From NCBI GenBank assembly GCA_027486155.1, contig JAIXPR010000354.1, forward strand, positions 1-9,209: DNA of 9,209 bases. Reading direction: 5' to 3'. The translations under genes were made by a program, and so were the position numbers. This document shows, piece by piece, positions 1-7,061 of this stretch (within the stretch, counting starts at the first letter, position 1; the number at the start of each line of letters is the position of its first letter). The notes beneath the pieces are model-generated. The model was given only the letters and a program-made list of their open reading frames with translations. It did not search any database and had not been told where the DNA came from. The DNA comes from Pseudomonadota bacterium (lineage in GTDB: Bacteria > Bdellovibrionota_C > UBA2361 > OMII01).

Positions 1-2
1 AT

Positions 3-3000
3 GTGAAGGTCGATACGCTCTCTCCAAAAGAGCTCGCCGAAATGCAGAAGGCGCTCGCGCAGCGTCAGATGCAGATGACTCCCCACGCCATCGACACCGT
101 ACTCGAACAAACGGTTGCCCGATCGAACGATCAACGCCAAGAGCAGCAACTCTACGCCTCTACGTGGGGTGGCTTCGCCGGTGTCGTCGCTGCCCTCGTT
201 AAGGTCTCCGATTACGAGCGCGACCAGTCACGGCGGAAGGCTCTTGAGGCGATTCAAACTGAGATGTTCGAGCTTTTGGCTAAGGAGAAGAAGAGAGACG
301 CGCTTCGCGGCTCCCCATTCTTCAAGCAACTCGTGTCCATTCTGGGACCGGACACCGCTGAGTCGATAACACAGAAGCTCGAAGCCGCTGGGTCAAGCGG
401 AGCCAGCGGTTTGCAGTCTAATCAAGCAGCGCTCGCTCAAGCGGCAAAGGATATCGCGGCGCTCCTTGATAAAAATCGAGCGGTGCTCGGCCTCGGGGTC
501 ACTGGCGAGGCGCTCGCTAAGACGCTTGAGCGCGAGATGGCCGGAGCGATGGCGATAATTCCAAAGAGTTCTCCACAACTCTCAGTAGTCAAGCAATCGG
601 ACACCCTCGCCACGCAAACGCATGAGCAGATGAAGAGCCTCGAACGGGGAGATGAGCGCTTGGCGAAACTCCAGACGCTCCGAAGTGAACTCGGGCCTGA
701 GAAGTTCTCGGCGCTGATCGACGCCTACGACAAGAAGCACGGCGTACCACTTGTTACGCATATCGCGAATCTTTCAACCACGAATCCATCACTCCAAGGG
801 CAGATGCGGCACGAGACGCTCGCGCTTCTTTCCCCCGAACAGAGACAGCGTGTGGCCGATTTCGGACGAGCTGAATACGCGCAGACGATGGCGCTCCTTG
901 ATGCGCAGCGAGAAGCGGTGCGAGACGCTGTGAGCCCTGTAACCCAGGAGATACGCGCGACCGAAAAGACCCTCGCGACCGAAATTGGGAAGCCTGAACT
1001 TGCCACCCTTCCTGAGGGGGAGATACGGGCAAAGCTCTTAGAGGCGCTCTCGAGTCGCCTCCCTGAGCTTAAAGGGATGTCTTGGGAAGCGAGCTATCTT
1101 CGCCTTAAAGAGGTCGCTGGTCAGACGAACGACGAGAGTCTCGCTACCGCGCTCCGCTCCATTAACGGTGGTACGGATGCGCAGGACCCATCCGCTCTTC
1201 GTGAATACATTGCTCGGGCAACCCTGCAGATGCAGAAGTTGGCAACACTCGACCAACAGCTTGAAGGGTACAAGAGCCTTCTCTCCACTACCGAGACGAG
1301 CGATGAGGGACGCCTTCGAAAGTACTATTCACTCGCCTACGGCGCTGACGTGACCACGCGTGACGCAACGTACGAAGCTACGAAGAAAGCCGCGGGCGCG
1401 TACATCGATACCCTGCATCACCGTATCAGCGATCCCTCGCTCGGCGTCGAGGAGCGCGCGACCCTGATTCGCGAGCGGGACGCGATTGAATTTTCTTTGG
1501 CGAAGAAGCTCGCGGCTGATGCCCTGCACGGAGGGGAGAAGCCGAACGCGCAGCTTGCGCTTGGGATTCTCAACAATTTCGCCGTAAGCTACGGAGATAC
1601 GCCGGCCCGAAGAGGTGACGCATATCGAAGCGCCTGCGAGCATCTTATTACCTCTATCGAGAGCGCTCAGTCGCTTCACCAGGAGTGGATGGGGCTTGAC
1701 GTGGCGCAATTCCGGCTCGTTGACGTGAATGGCCCAAAGGTAACCGGCACGGTTTCGTGCCTGACTGGGAAAGCGGTTGGAAATCAAGAGTTAGACCTTC
1801 GGCAGCGTTTCAGTGAGCTGGGCGGGACGACCCCGAAGGCTGGGGCGTCGGATGACGCTCTTCAGAAATTCATCGCTCAGGTCGCCAAGGGTGAACAAGG
1901 GAAGGGGCAGGCGTCCAACGCGACCCACCAAGACGTGCTTAAGGCGCAACGGGAGGCGGCCGTCTCGACCAACTTCTTCGCCCATATCCTCGATGGGGAG
2001 GTTCCCTATAGGTCGGTTCAGGCCCCGTCGTTATCGTTGGAGGACTCGTACGGCACCGCCAAGGCCCTCGCTACGCACGACCGAATCGCCACGGTAACAA
2101 GAACGCTTGATGAGGTAAGCGAGAAGCTACCACGGGAGTTGAGGGATCTTGAGGCGCAGGCATCATCTTCGTTCCTCGCCACATCAATGCAACGGGCTGT
2201 GGCCGAGGGGCTCGGTAGTGAGACGTGTGCAAAGCTTGGCGTTGCGAGTGGCGCCGAGGGTGTTTCGAAGGTTCTCAGCGAGCTCGATCCTCGAAAGGGT
2301 GTTACCCTCGACGCCAGTCTCTCAAAGATTGAGAAACTTCTCGGAGCCCTGACCGAGGATGAGCATAAAGAGTTCCTCCGCTTTTTTGAGACGACTACGA
2401 AACGTTCTGTTGGACAGGTGCTCACCGCCAATCTTCCCACCGAACAGGGACGTCAAGAGATACTGCTGCGGCTCGCCGGCTCGCGGTCGTTACAGTCTCG
2501 AGACCTGCAACGCTTCTACGGCGAGCCCGTACCGAACGACCTCAAGGCTCGTGTTGAGACGCTTTCCCGGGCTATGCGGGCCGATGCGCAGCGAACGCCA
2601 CTAAAAACGGCCGAGGTGGAGCAAGCGGCGAGGGCGTCAGCTGCGCAGTACGGCACTCTGCGCGAAGCTGCGATGGTGGCTATGCGCCAGGGGGACGTCG
2701 CGCTCCTCGGAGAGATCACTGAAAAGATGAAGGCTACCGAGGCTCGACTGAGCGGCACCATCGCTAAATCGATCGCTCAGACGGACGCTAGCTATCTCGC
2801 TCGAACAGGGGGGCGTGAATATCTTCAGGCTCTCCAGGAGAACGCACTTCAAGAGGAGTATAGTAAGCATACGGCGGGTCGCACCACCGTTGCGGCTCTC
2901 GCTAAGGATGTCGCAGGGCTCCTTCGCTCTGAGACGCCAAAGATCGATGCGGCGTTTAATCGGGTTCGCCAAGCAAACCTGAGTGAGGAGCAGACCCTCC

Positions 3001-6000
3001 TCCTTCGTGCCATCTACAGCCAGGAGTCGAAACGGCGATCTCCAGAGCTTGAGCAGCGAACCCTCACTGGAGCTCTGCAGAGGGACCTTCAAGCTACCAA
3101 CTCTCCAGGCACGGAGGAGAGGGAACGGGTAGCATTGCTCGTCAAAGGAGGGACCGAGGCGCTCCGAGAGGTCGATAAGAGAACCCTCGCCATCGCTGAG
3201 CGCGAGCAGAACGAGAAGCGACAACTCGAGACCCTCTCCAACCTACGAGCAACGGGTCAATACGGTGCGATGAAGGAACAGCTCTCTACCATGAAGCTGA
3301 CCCCCGCAGCCCAAGAGTACCGAAAGGCCGTTGAGTCGGGGGACACGGCTAAGGCCGATGCCGCCGATCTCTCTATCAAAGCGAAGAACGGTGACGTCAA
3401 GCCAAGCGAAGTTGCCGCCTTCTTGAAGGATAAGAGCCCAGAGGATGTCGCTCGAGTTACGAAAGAGTATCCAACCCTGACTCAGGATCTTGCTAAAGCG
3501 AACCCATTCTTCAACGAGGAATCTACCAAGCAGCTCATGAGCAATGTCGCCGCGGAACGGCAGCGCGCGCTTGAGCAGGCGATGCTCAAATCCCTGACGA
3601 GCCCCGAGGACTTCGCGGCGTGGCTCAAGGTTGAACCTGTCCCTATGCGGCGCTCGGAAATGCTGATCAACCTTGAGGAGCTCCTTGAGAAGCAGAACCC
3701 CAAGCCGACCTTTGTTGCTAACGGCGAGTCCAAGATAGTTCAGTACGTCCGCGCTCAGAAAACGGATCTTCGCGAGATCGATGCAGAGCTTATCAAATCG
3801 ATCATTCACGAAACCCGTGGATTGAAGCAGTCGTCGAGTAGCGCGACCCTGGAGCACCTCAAGGCGCTACGAGAGCAGGCGATAGCGCAACTCACTGAGT
3901 TTGACCTCTTCGGAAAGCCACGGTTAGACAGGTTCAAGGCCGCGCAGGAGAACCTCGCCGGTAAGCAGGGGATAAGCGACTGGATCGCGAAGGAGCAGGG
4001 TCAGCGGGTAGGTTGGTGGTCGGGGCATATTCTCGATACCTCGCGAGACCTGACTCGCGCTCGTATTTCGGAACAGAAAGAATTGATCTCGACGATGACG
4101 AAGGGTGTCGCTGATATCGAGTCGAGCCGTGAGCTAATTCGCTACGGTTTTGCGCTGATGGCCAAGGACGTTATGGGCGAGGTGGATCGAGGACTCTCAC
4201 CTGAGACGACGCAGAGCGTGTCGGCGCTCCTTCAGACACGGGACACGAAGGTTACTTGGAGAATTACTGACGAAGCGCGGGAGAGGGAGTGGATCGCGAC
4301 AGTCAAGCAAGCTGAGCAACGACTTGAGCGGAAGGATACTGCAACGGGGTTTGTGATGGCGGTCGGTAAGATCGGCAGTGTGATCGCTGCCACCGCAATT
4401 GCTGGCCCGGCCGGCTTGGCTTGGGGGCTTGCCGCCGGATTTGGGGCCGCAACAGCGTGGAACGTCGGTGATAAGATCTACCGCGCCAAGGTACTCAAGG
4501 AGGACCCTGGCGCGCTCCTTCGAGAGGGATCAAAGGAGGCCGCCTGGGATGCGGTCTCCATAGTCGGCACAGGTCTTGTTTTTGCCAAGGTCTTGAAGCC
4601 AGTGTTGAAGTTTAGCGCCCCCGAGAGAGCGATGAAAGAAGCCGCGGGGAGATTAGCGAAAGAGGGGTTAAAAAAAGCCCCCAAAGAGGTTGTCCTTCGC
4701 GCTCCCCGCGACGTAACGAGAGAGATCGGCAAAGGTCGGGTACTTTCGGCTCAAGAGCTGGCGATGAAGGAGACTCCTAAGGTTCTTAAACTGGGGGGTG
4801 AACGCATTCGCGACTTGTATGCTAAGGAAGGGGTCAACTGGGTACAAGTTGAAGTGATGAAGAGAACAACCTCGATAACCCTGCCGCCCGACCAAACCTC
4901 AGAGCCGGAGAAGAAGAAACCGGAAGCTCTGAAGGCGCTCGACGAGGACCCAGCGAAGCGGCAAAAGCTTGTCGATCCTACCTTTCATGGAGATCCCGCT
5001 GCTAAGAAGCCAAGCGATGATCTTCCCGATCTCGCCCTCACGAAAAAGCCCGTTGGGGATGAACGCGTGGTTCAGCAGTCGCACGCCATCGCGGTGACTA
5101 TCCCTGTTAATCCCGTCCTCCTGGCGGAGATCAAGGAGAAGGTCGCTTCCCATCCGAATAGTGAGGCCAACCGTTCATTGACCGAGTTGCAGTCGGCGCT
5201 CTCTCAGCCCTCCGTGCGAGACGCTGAAGGAGTTCGAGCCCTTCAGGAGCTACGGGACCATCTTAAAGATCTCGTTATCTTTCCGGAGCTCGTTTCCGCT
5301 CTCGACAAATTACTCAGTGGCCCAAGCCCATTCATCAAGTTTCTTTCTGACGGATCGAGCGGGGATGAGAACCGTCCACCTTACAAACCGCCGCCGAATG
5401 ACGGTGCGCCTCCCCCTTCGCAGCCGCCGCCACCTCACAAACCGCCGCCAGGGGATGGCGGTGGTGGGATGCCTGGTCCCGCGTTAGTTATCGCCTCCGC
5501 CCCTCGGGGTGACGCAAACGGAAACGGCGAACAGCGCGGAATCGGGAATGCCTACGAGCGGGCCCAAGCCGCCGCAGTCGAGGAGCCTGTGTCGATAGCG
5601 AATCTCGCTGCCTCAACACTTGCGACCGGCGTCTCGCGCGCCGAGCAGCAAGCCGCCGTGATGCACGACGCCCTTCAGCGGGCTACCGCCCATCAAGCCG
5701 AGGAAGCTCGCCTGATACCAACACCCCAGCACCACGGTGTAGTATCTACCACTGCCCACACGCAGAGTAGCGAGCTGGCCGCGATGGCGAAGAGAAGCGC
5801 TCAGCCAGCGGAAGAAGCCCTCCCGATACCGAAACGAGTAGAGGAGGAACGTTTGCAGCGCGCATCCTCTGGGGATGAGCTCGTAACGGCGCATGCACGC
5901 AAGCACAAAAAGCCCCTCGATGAATCGATGACCGAGCAGGTAGTGTCGCTTGTGAATGATTCAAAGGCGGAGCGACGTGCTTCGCGCTCCGTCTCTGAGA

Positions 6001-6995
6001 AGGTGGTGGCCGATGGAACGGTAGAGATCAAGGGCGCCGCGCGAGGGGAGAAGGTCTCAGACAAAGATACTCCGAACGCGAAGCAGCTCTCCACGGCGGC
6101 CACCTCAAACGCCCAGACGGAGAAGCGGCTTGCTCAGGAGCAAGGGATCACGAAGGAGCTCTCTCTTTCGAAGGATGGCTCCTCGGTCCCTGGGTCCATC
6201 TCGACGAAGAGGTCCGCTGTACCCGCTGAAAGCGCCTCCAGCCACACAGAGATAGCCCGTAAGGAGGCAACGATTGAACGGGGGGATGCACGATCGACGG
6301 TGGTGCTCGAGGCCAGGCATGGCGCGAGTGATGAAATGAAACGGGCTGCTTCGCGTGATGAAATAGTTGAACTCTCGCAGCGCCCACAATCGAAGGTTCA
6401 GGCAGGGTTCGTATCGTCTCATGGCGCAGGCGACATCGGGACACCTCAGACAGCTCCCTCCGAAGGATCGCTTCGCGAAGATACCCACGTTGCGCCATCG
6501 GTCGCCGGGGTGACGGTGTCCGATCCGCGTGGTGTGGTGACGCGCCCTGCGGCTACGGAGATGGCGGCCTCGTCAGATGGCGAGGATAGCGCTTTAGAGT
6601 CTACACCTACCGCCCGCGCTCGAAGCTCGAAGAAGCGAGATAACGCGCGGATGCGAAACCTCCTCTTGCAGCAGCTTATGGCGCAGCACGCAAACACGGT
6701 ACAACGCGAGAAGATTCTGAAAGCTCTCATCTCCCTCGGCATATCGGAGGTCGAGTACCGCAAGCTTCTCGTCCAGTTGGGCGAGATGGAGGTAGCTCGA
6801 AAGGCGGAGCAGGCCGCGACGACGGTGAAGGCTGTTGAGCCGATAGCCGTTGCTGTTGAGGTTCCGGCTATGAAGCAACCACTCGCCGAACCGAGCGCTC
6901 AGAGACCTGAAAAGCCAGCGGTTGACCCGGCTACGACCTCGCGAGCTGCCCTCTACAAGCGGCTCAAGCAGGATGCCTCGGCTTCCCGAAAGTAG
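3..6995 (+). CDS. Giant helical protein of unknown function (2330 aa) with hydrophobic hairpin and disordered C-terminal tail
   Basis: I do not recognise a named family. The frame is open from the left edge to TAG at 6993-6995. GTG at 3-5 is taken as the start because it overlaps a TGA at 4-6 in the usual 4-base GTGA coupling arrangement, but the true start could lie upstream of the window or at ATG 42 (residue 14). Order of parts: charged helical or coiled-coil sequence about 1-1445, interrupted near 565-690 by a stretch with more Gly and beta-like sequence; Gly/Ala-rich apolar segments 1449-1486 and 1514-1536; a charged linker to about 1790; a Pro/Gly hinge 1791-1826; a low-complexity Ser/Ala/Glu/Lys tail to about 2207; a helical cap 2208-2270. 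There is no signal peptide, and the only cysteines are 545, 586 and 742. Large helical proteins with a Gly/Ala-rich membrane-like segment and a variable tail occur in several bacteria as putative surface, toxin-delivery or scaffold proteins, but that role is only inferred here. The unbroken reading frame argues for a functional gene. Confidence 0.9.
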   Translation: MKVDTLSPKELAEMQKALAQRQMQMTPHAIDTVLEQTVARSNDQRQEQQLYASTWGGFAGVVAALVKVSDYERDQSRRKALEAIQTEMFELLAKEKKRDALRGSPFFKQLVSILGPDTAESITQKLEAAGSSGASGLQSNQAALAQAAKDIAALLDKNRAVLGLGVTGEALAKTLEREMAGAMAIIPKSSPQLSVVKQSDTLATQTHEQMKSLERGDERLAKLQTLRSELGPEKFSALIDAYDKKHGVPLVTHIANLSTTNPSLQGQMRHETLALLSPEQRQRVADFGRAEYAQTMALLDAQREAVRDAVSPVTQEIRATEKTLATEIGKPELATLPEGEIRAKLLEALSSRLPELKGMSWEASYLRLKEVAGQTNDESLATALRSINGGTDAQDPSALREYIARATLQMQKLATLDQQLEGYKSLLSTTETSDEGRLRKYYSLAYGADVTTRDATYEATKKAAGAYIDTLHHRISDPSLGVEERATLIRERDAIEFSLAKKLAADALHGGEKPNAQLALGILNNFAVSYGDTPARRGDAYRSACEHLITSIESAQSLHQEWMGLDVAQFRLVDVNGPKVTGTVSCLTGKAVGNQELDLRQRFSELGGTTPKAGASDDALQKFIAQVAKGEQGKGQASNATHQDVLKAQREAAVSTNFFAHILDGEVPYRSVQAPSLSLEDSYGTAKALATHDRIATVTRTLDEVSEKLPRELRDLEAQASSSFLATSMQRAVAEGLGSETCAKLGVASGAEGVSKVLSELDPRKGVTLDASLSKIEKLLGALTEDEHKEFLRFFETTTKRSVGQVLTANLPTEQGRQEILLRLAGSRSLQSRDLQRFYGEPVPNDLKARVETLSRAMRADAQRTPLKTAEVEQAARASAAQYGTLREAAMVAMRQGDVALLGEITEKMKATEARLSGTIAKSIAQTDASYLARTGGREYLQALQENALQEEYSKHTAGRTTVAALAKDVAGLLRSETPKIDAAFNRVRQANLSEEQTLLLRAIYSQESKRRSPELEQRTLTGALQRDLQATNSPGTEERERVALLVKGGTEALREVDKRTLAIAEREQNEKRQLETLSNLRATGQYGAMKEQLSTMKLTPAAQEYRKAVESGDTAKADAADLSIKAKNGDVKPSEVAAFLKDKSPEDVARVTKEYPTLTQDLAKANPFFNEESTKQLMSNVAAERQRALEQAMLKSLTSPEDFAAWLKVEPVPMRRSEMLINLEELLEKQNPKPTFVANGESKIVQYVRAQKTDLREIDAELIKSIIHETRGLKQSSSSATLEHLKALREQAIAQLTEFDLFGKPRLDRFKAAQENLAGKQGISDWIAKEQGQRVGWWSGHILDTSRDLTRARISEQKELISTMTKGVADIESSRELIRYGFALMAKDVMGEVDRGLSPETTQSVSALLQTRDTKVTWRITDEAREREWIATVKQAEQRLERKDTATGFVMAVGKIGSVIAATAIAGPAGLAWGLAAGFGAATAWNVGDKIYRAKVLKEDPGALLREGSKEAAWDAVSIVGTGLVFAKVLKPVLKFSAPERAMKEAAGRLAKEGLKKAPKEVVLRAPRDVTREIGKGRVLSAQELAMKETPKVLKLGGERIRDLYAKEGVNWVQVEVMKRTTSITLPPDQTSEPEKKKPEALKALDEDPAKRQKLVDPTFHGDPAAKKPSDDLPDLALTKKPVGDERVVQQSHAIAVTIPVNPVLLAEIKEKVASHPNSEANRSLTELQSALSQPSVRDAEGVRALQELRDHLKDLVIFPELVSALDKLLSGPSPFIKFLSDGSSGDENRPPYKPPPNDGAPPPSQPPPPHKPPPGDGGGGMPGPALVIASAPRGDANGNGEQRGIGNAYERAQAAAVEEPVSIANLAASTLATGVSRAEQQAAVMHDALQRATAHQAEEARLIPTPQHHGVVSTTAHTQSSELAAMAKRSAQPAEEALPIPKRVEEERLQRASSGDELVTAHARKHKKPLDESMTEQVVSLVNDSKAERRASRSVSEKVVADGTVEIKGAARGEKVSDKDTPNAKQLSTAATSNAQTEKRLAQEQGITKELSLSKDGSSVPGSISTKRSAVPAESASSHTEIARKEATIERGDARSTVVLEARHGASDEMKRAASRDEIVELSQRPQSKVQAGFVSSHGAGDIGTPQTAPSEGSLREDTHVAPSVAGVTVSDPRGVVTRPAATEMAASSDGEDSALESTPTARARSSKKRDNARMRNLLLQQLMAQHANTVQREKILKALISLGISEVEYRKLLVQLGEMEVARKAEQAATTVKAVEPIAVAVEVPAMKQPLAEPSAQRPEKPAVDPATTSRAALYKRLKQDASASRK
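690..833 (+). repeat. Degenerate helical repeat unit A (residues 230-277) in the giant protein
   Basis: The unit starts with LGPEKFSALIDAY, continues with an HG turn and LVTHIANLS, and ends with ETLALLS. The pattern is Leu-x-x-Glu, helix ending in Tyr, a short basic turn, a Leu-rich helix closing with a Leu-Ser or Leu-Pro, then a helix ending in Leu-Leu. It matches units B and C in spacing of the hydrophobic positions, not in close identity. It loosely recalls annexin-like repeats, but no calcium-binding loop can be claimed. Confidence 0.4.
2349..2480 (+). repeat. Degenerate helical repeat unit B (residues 783-826) in the giant protein
   Basis: The unit begins LTEDEHKEFLRFF, has a basic turn at TTTKRSVG, then QVLTANLPTEQGRQ and closes with ILLRLAG. 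Compared with unit A it keeps the Leu-Thr/Gly-x-Glu start, the aromatic end of helix 1, the ANL step and the Leu-rich end. The alignment is by eye only and the units lie several hundred residues apart, so common descent is plausible rather than shown. Confidence 0.4.
2838..3152 (+). repeat. Possible tandem pair of degenerate helical repeats, half-unit C0 and unit C (residues 946-1050), in the giant protein
   Basis: The half-unit at 946-985 reads ENALQEEYSKHTAGR followed by two short helices and DAAF. The fuller unit at 993-1050 reads LSEEQTLLLRAIYSQ, a basic KRRSPEL turn, TLTGALQRDL and finally ERVALLVKGG. The opening Leu-Ser-x-x-x, the Leu-Arg-x-x-Tyr helix end and the closing Leu-Leu-x-x-Gly are the clearest copy of the pattern in this protein. 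This is a hand alignment; a profile search is needed to confirm it. Confidence 0.4.
4347..4610 (+). other. Region encoding Gly/Ala-rich hydrophobic hairpin plus second apolar helix (residues 1449-1536)
   Basis: Residues 1449-1486 are almost free of charge (one Lys at 1456) and full of small residues, including GSVIAATAIAGPAG and LAAGFGAATAW. A central Gly-Pro-Ala-Gly turn could let the segment fold back as a helical hairpin. After the charged stretch KIYRAKVLKED, residues 1514-1536 form a second apolar helix (AVSIVGTGLVFAKVLKPVL), followed by strongly basic sequence. This resembles the Gly-zipper or membrane-inserting segments of large bacterial effector and surface proteins. It is the only stretch in the 2330 residues long and apolar enough to cross a membrane. 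Confidence 0.6.
5373..5480 (+). other. Region encoding a Pro/Gly-rich hinge (residues 1791-1826)
   Basis: The segment carries PPYKPPP, PPPSQPPPPHKPPP and a GDGGGG run. At the DNA level ACAAACCGCCGCC occurs twice in frame, at 5383-5395 and 5437-5449. The sequence around 5441-5465 can pair as a 9-bp stem with one G-T pair and a 7-base loop. The hinge separates the mostly helical body from the low-complexity tail and probably works as a stiff, extended spacer. The DNA hairpin is likely a by-product of CCG/GGC codons. Confidence 0.8.
5481..6623 (+). other. Region encoding a low-complexity, probably disordered tail (residues 1827-2207)
   Basis: The encoded sequence is rich in Ala, Ser, Glu, Lys, Arg and Thr and has few aromatic or long apolar runs, which is typical of intrinsic disorder. 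Faint repeats are visible: AEEARLIP at 1899-1906 and AEEALPIP at 1936-1943 (37 residues apart), and QRASSGDEL at 1952-1960 against KRAASRDEI at 2113-2121. No catalytic motif is seen. The reading frame and codon use continue those of the upstream part, so this is not a misassembled junction or a fused neighbour. Confidence 0.65.
6624..6812 (+). other. Region encoding a C-terminal helical cap (residues 2208-2270)
   Basis: After the disordered tail the sequence becomes clearly helical and amphipathic: RNLLLQQLMAQHANTV, then EKILKALISLGISEVEYR and KLLVQLGEMEVARKAEQ. The LISLGISEVEYRKLLVQLGE part looks like a compact helix-turn-helix or a docking or oligomerisation segment. It is followed by about 60 more disordered residues rich in Pro, Ala and Lys. 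A folded module at the end of a disordered tail suggests a partner-binding or targeting signal; this is inference. Confidence 0.5.
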
Positions 6996-7061
6996 GGCCC
7001 TCGCAATTACCGCCGGTAACCTACTGGATACAGGTCCAGGTCTGAAGGTTTTGGTCTGCCC
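6996..7061 (+). other. Short intergenic spacer with small inverted repeats, no clear terminator
   Basis: Two weak hairpins can be drawn: TTACC-GCC-GGTAA at 7007-7019 and CTGGA-TACAGG-TCCAG at 7024-7039. Neither is followed by a T-run, so intrinsic termination after the giant gene is unlikely to be strong. A weak AAGG at 7045-7048 is the only Shine-Dalgarno-like sequence before ATG 7062, at a long spacing of 13 bases. Confidence 0.4.

Noticed and set aside
2637..3857. Long minus-strand frames (about 195 and 204 codons) opposite the giant gene
   Set aside because: They are antisense to a strong continuous coding frame, have unusual compositions (many Leu, Arg, Ser), show no domain or ribosome site, and fit the expected shadow of a GC-rich gene.
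4347..4610. Calling the giant protein a confirmed pore-forming toxin
   Set aside because: A Gly/Ala-rich apolar segment alone does not show pore formation, and no toxin domain, immunity gene or secretion signal is visible in the window.
5441..5465. GC-rich stem-loop as a regulatory RNA element
   Set aside because: It falls inside the Pro/Gly-coding hinge, where CCG and GGC/GGT codons make such pairing almost unavoidable.
7007..7039. Small hairpins after the giant gene as an intrinsic terminator
   Set aside because: The stems are only 5 bp and no T-run follows; the evidence is too thin to call a terminator.
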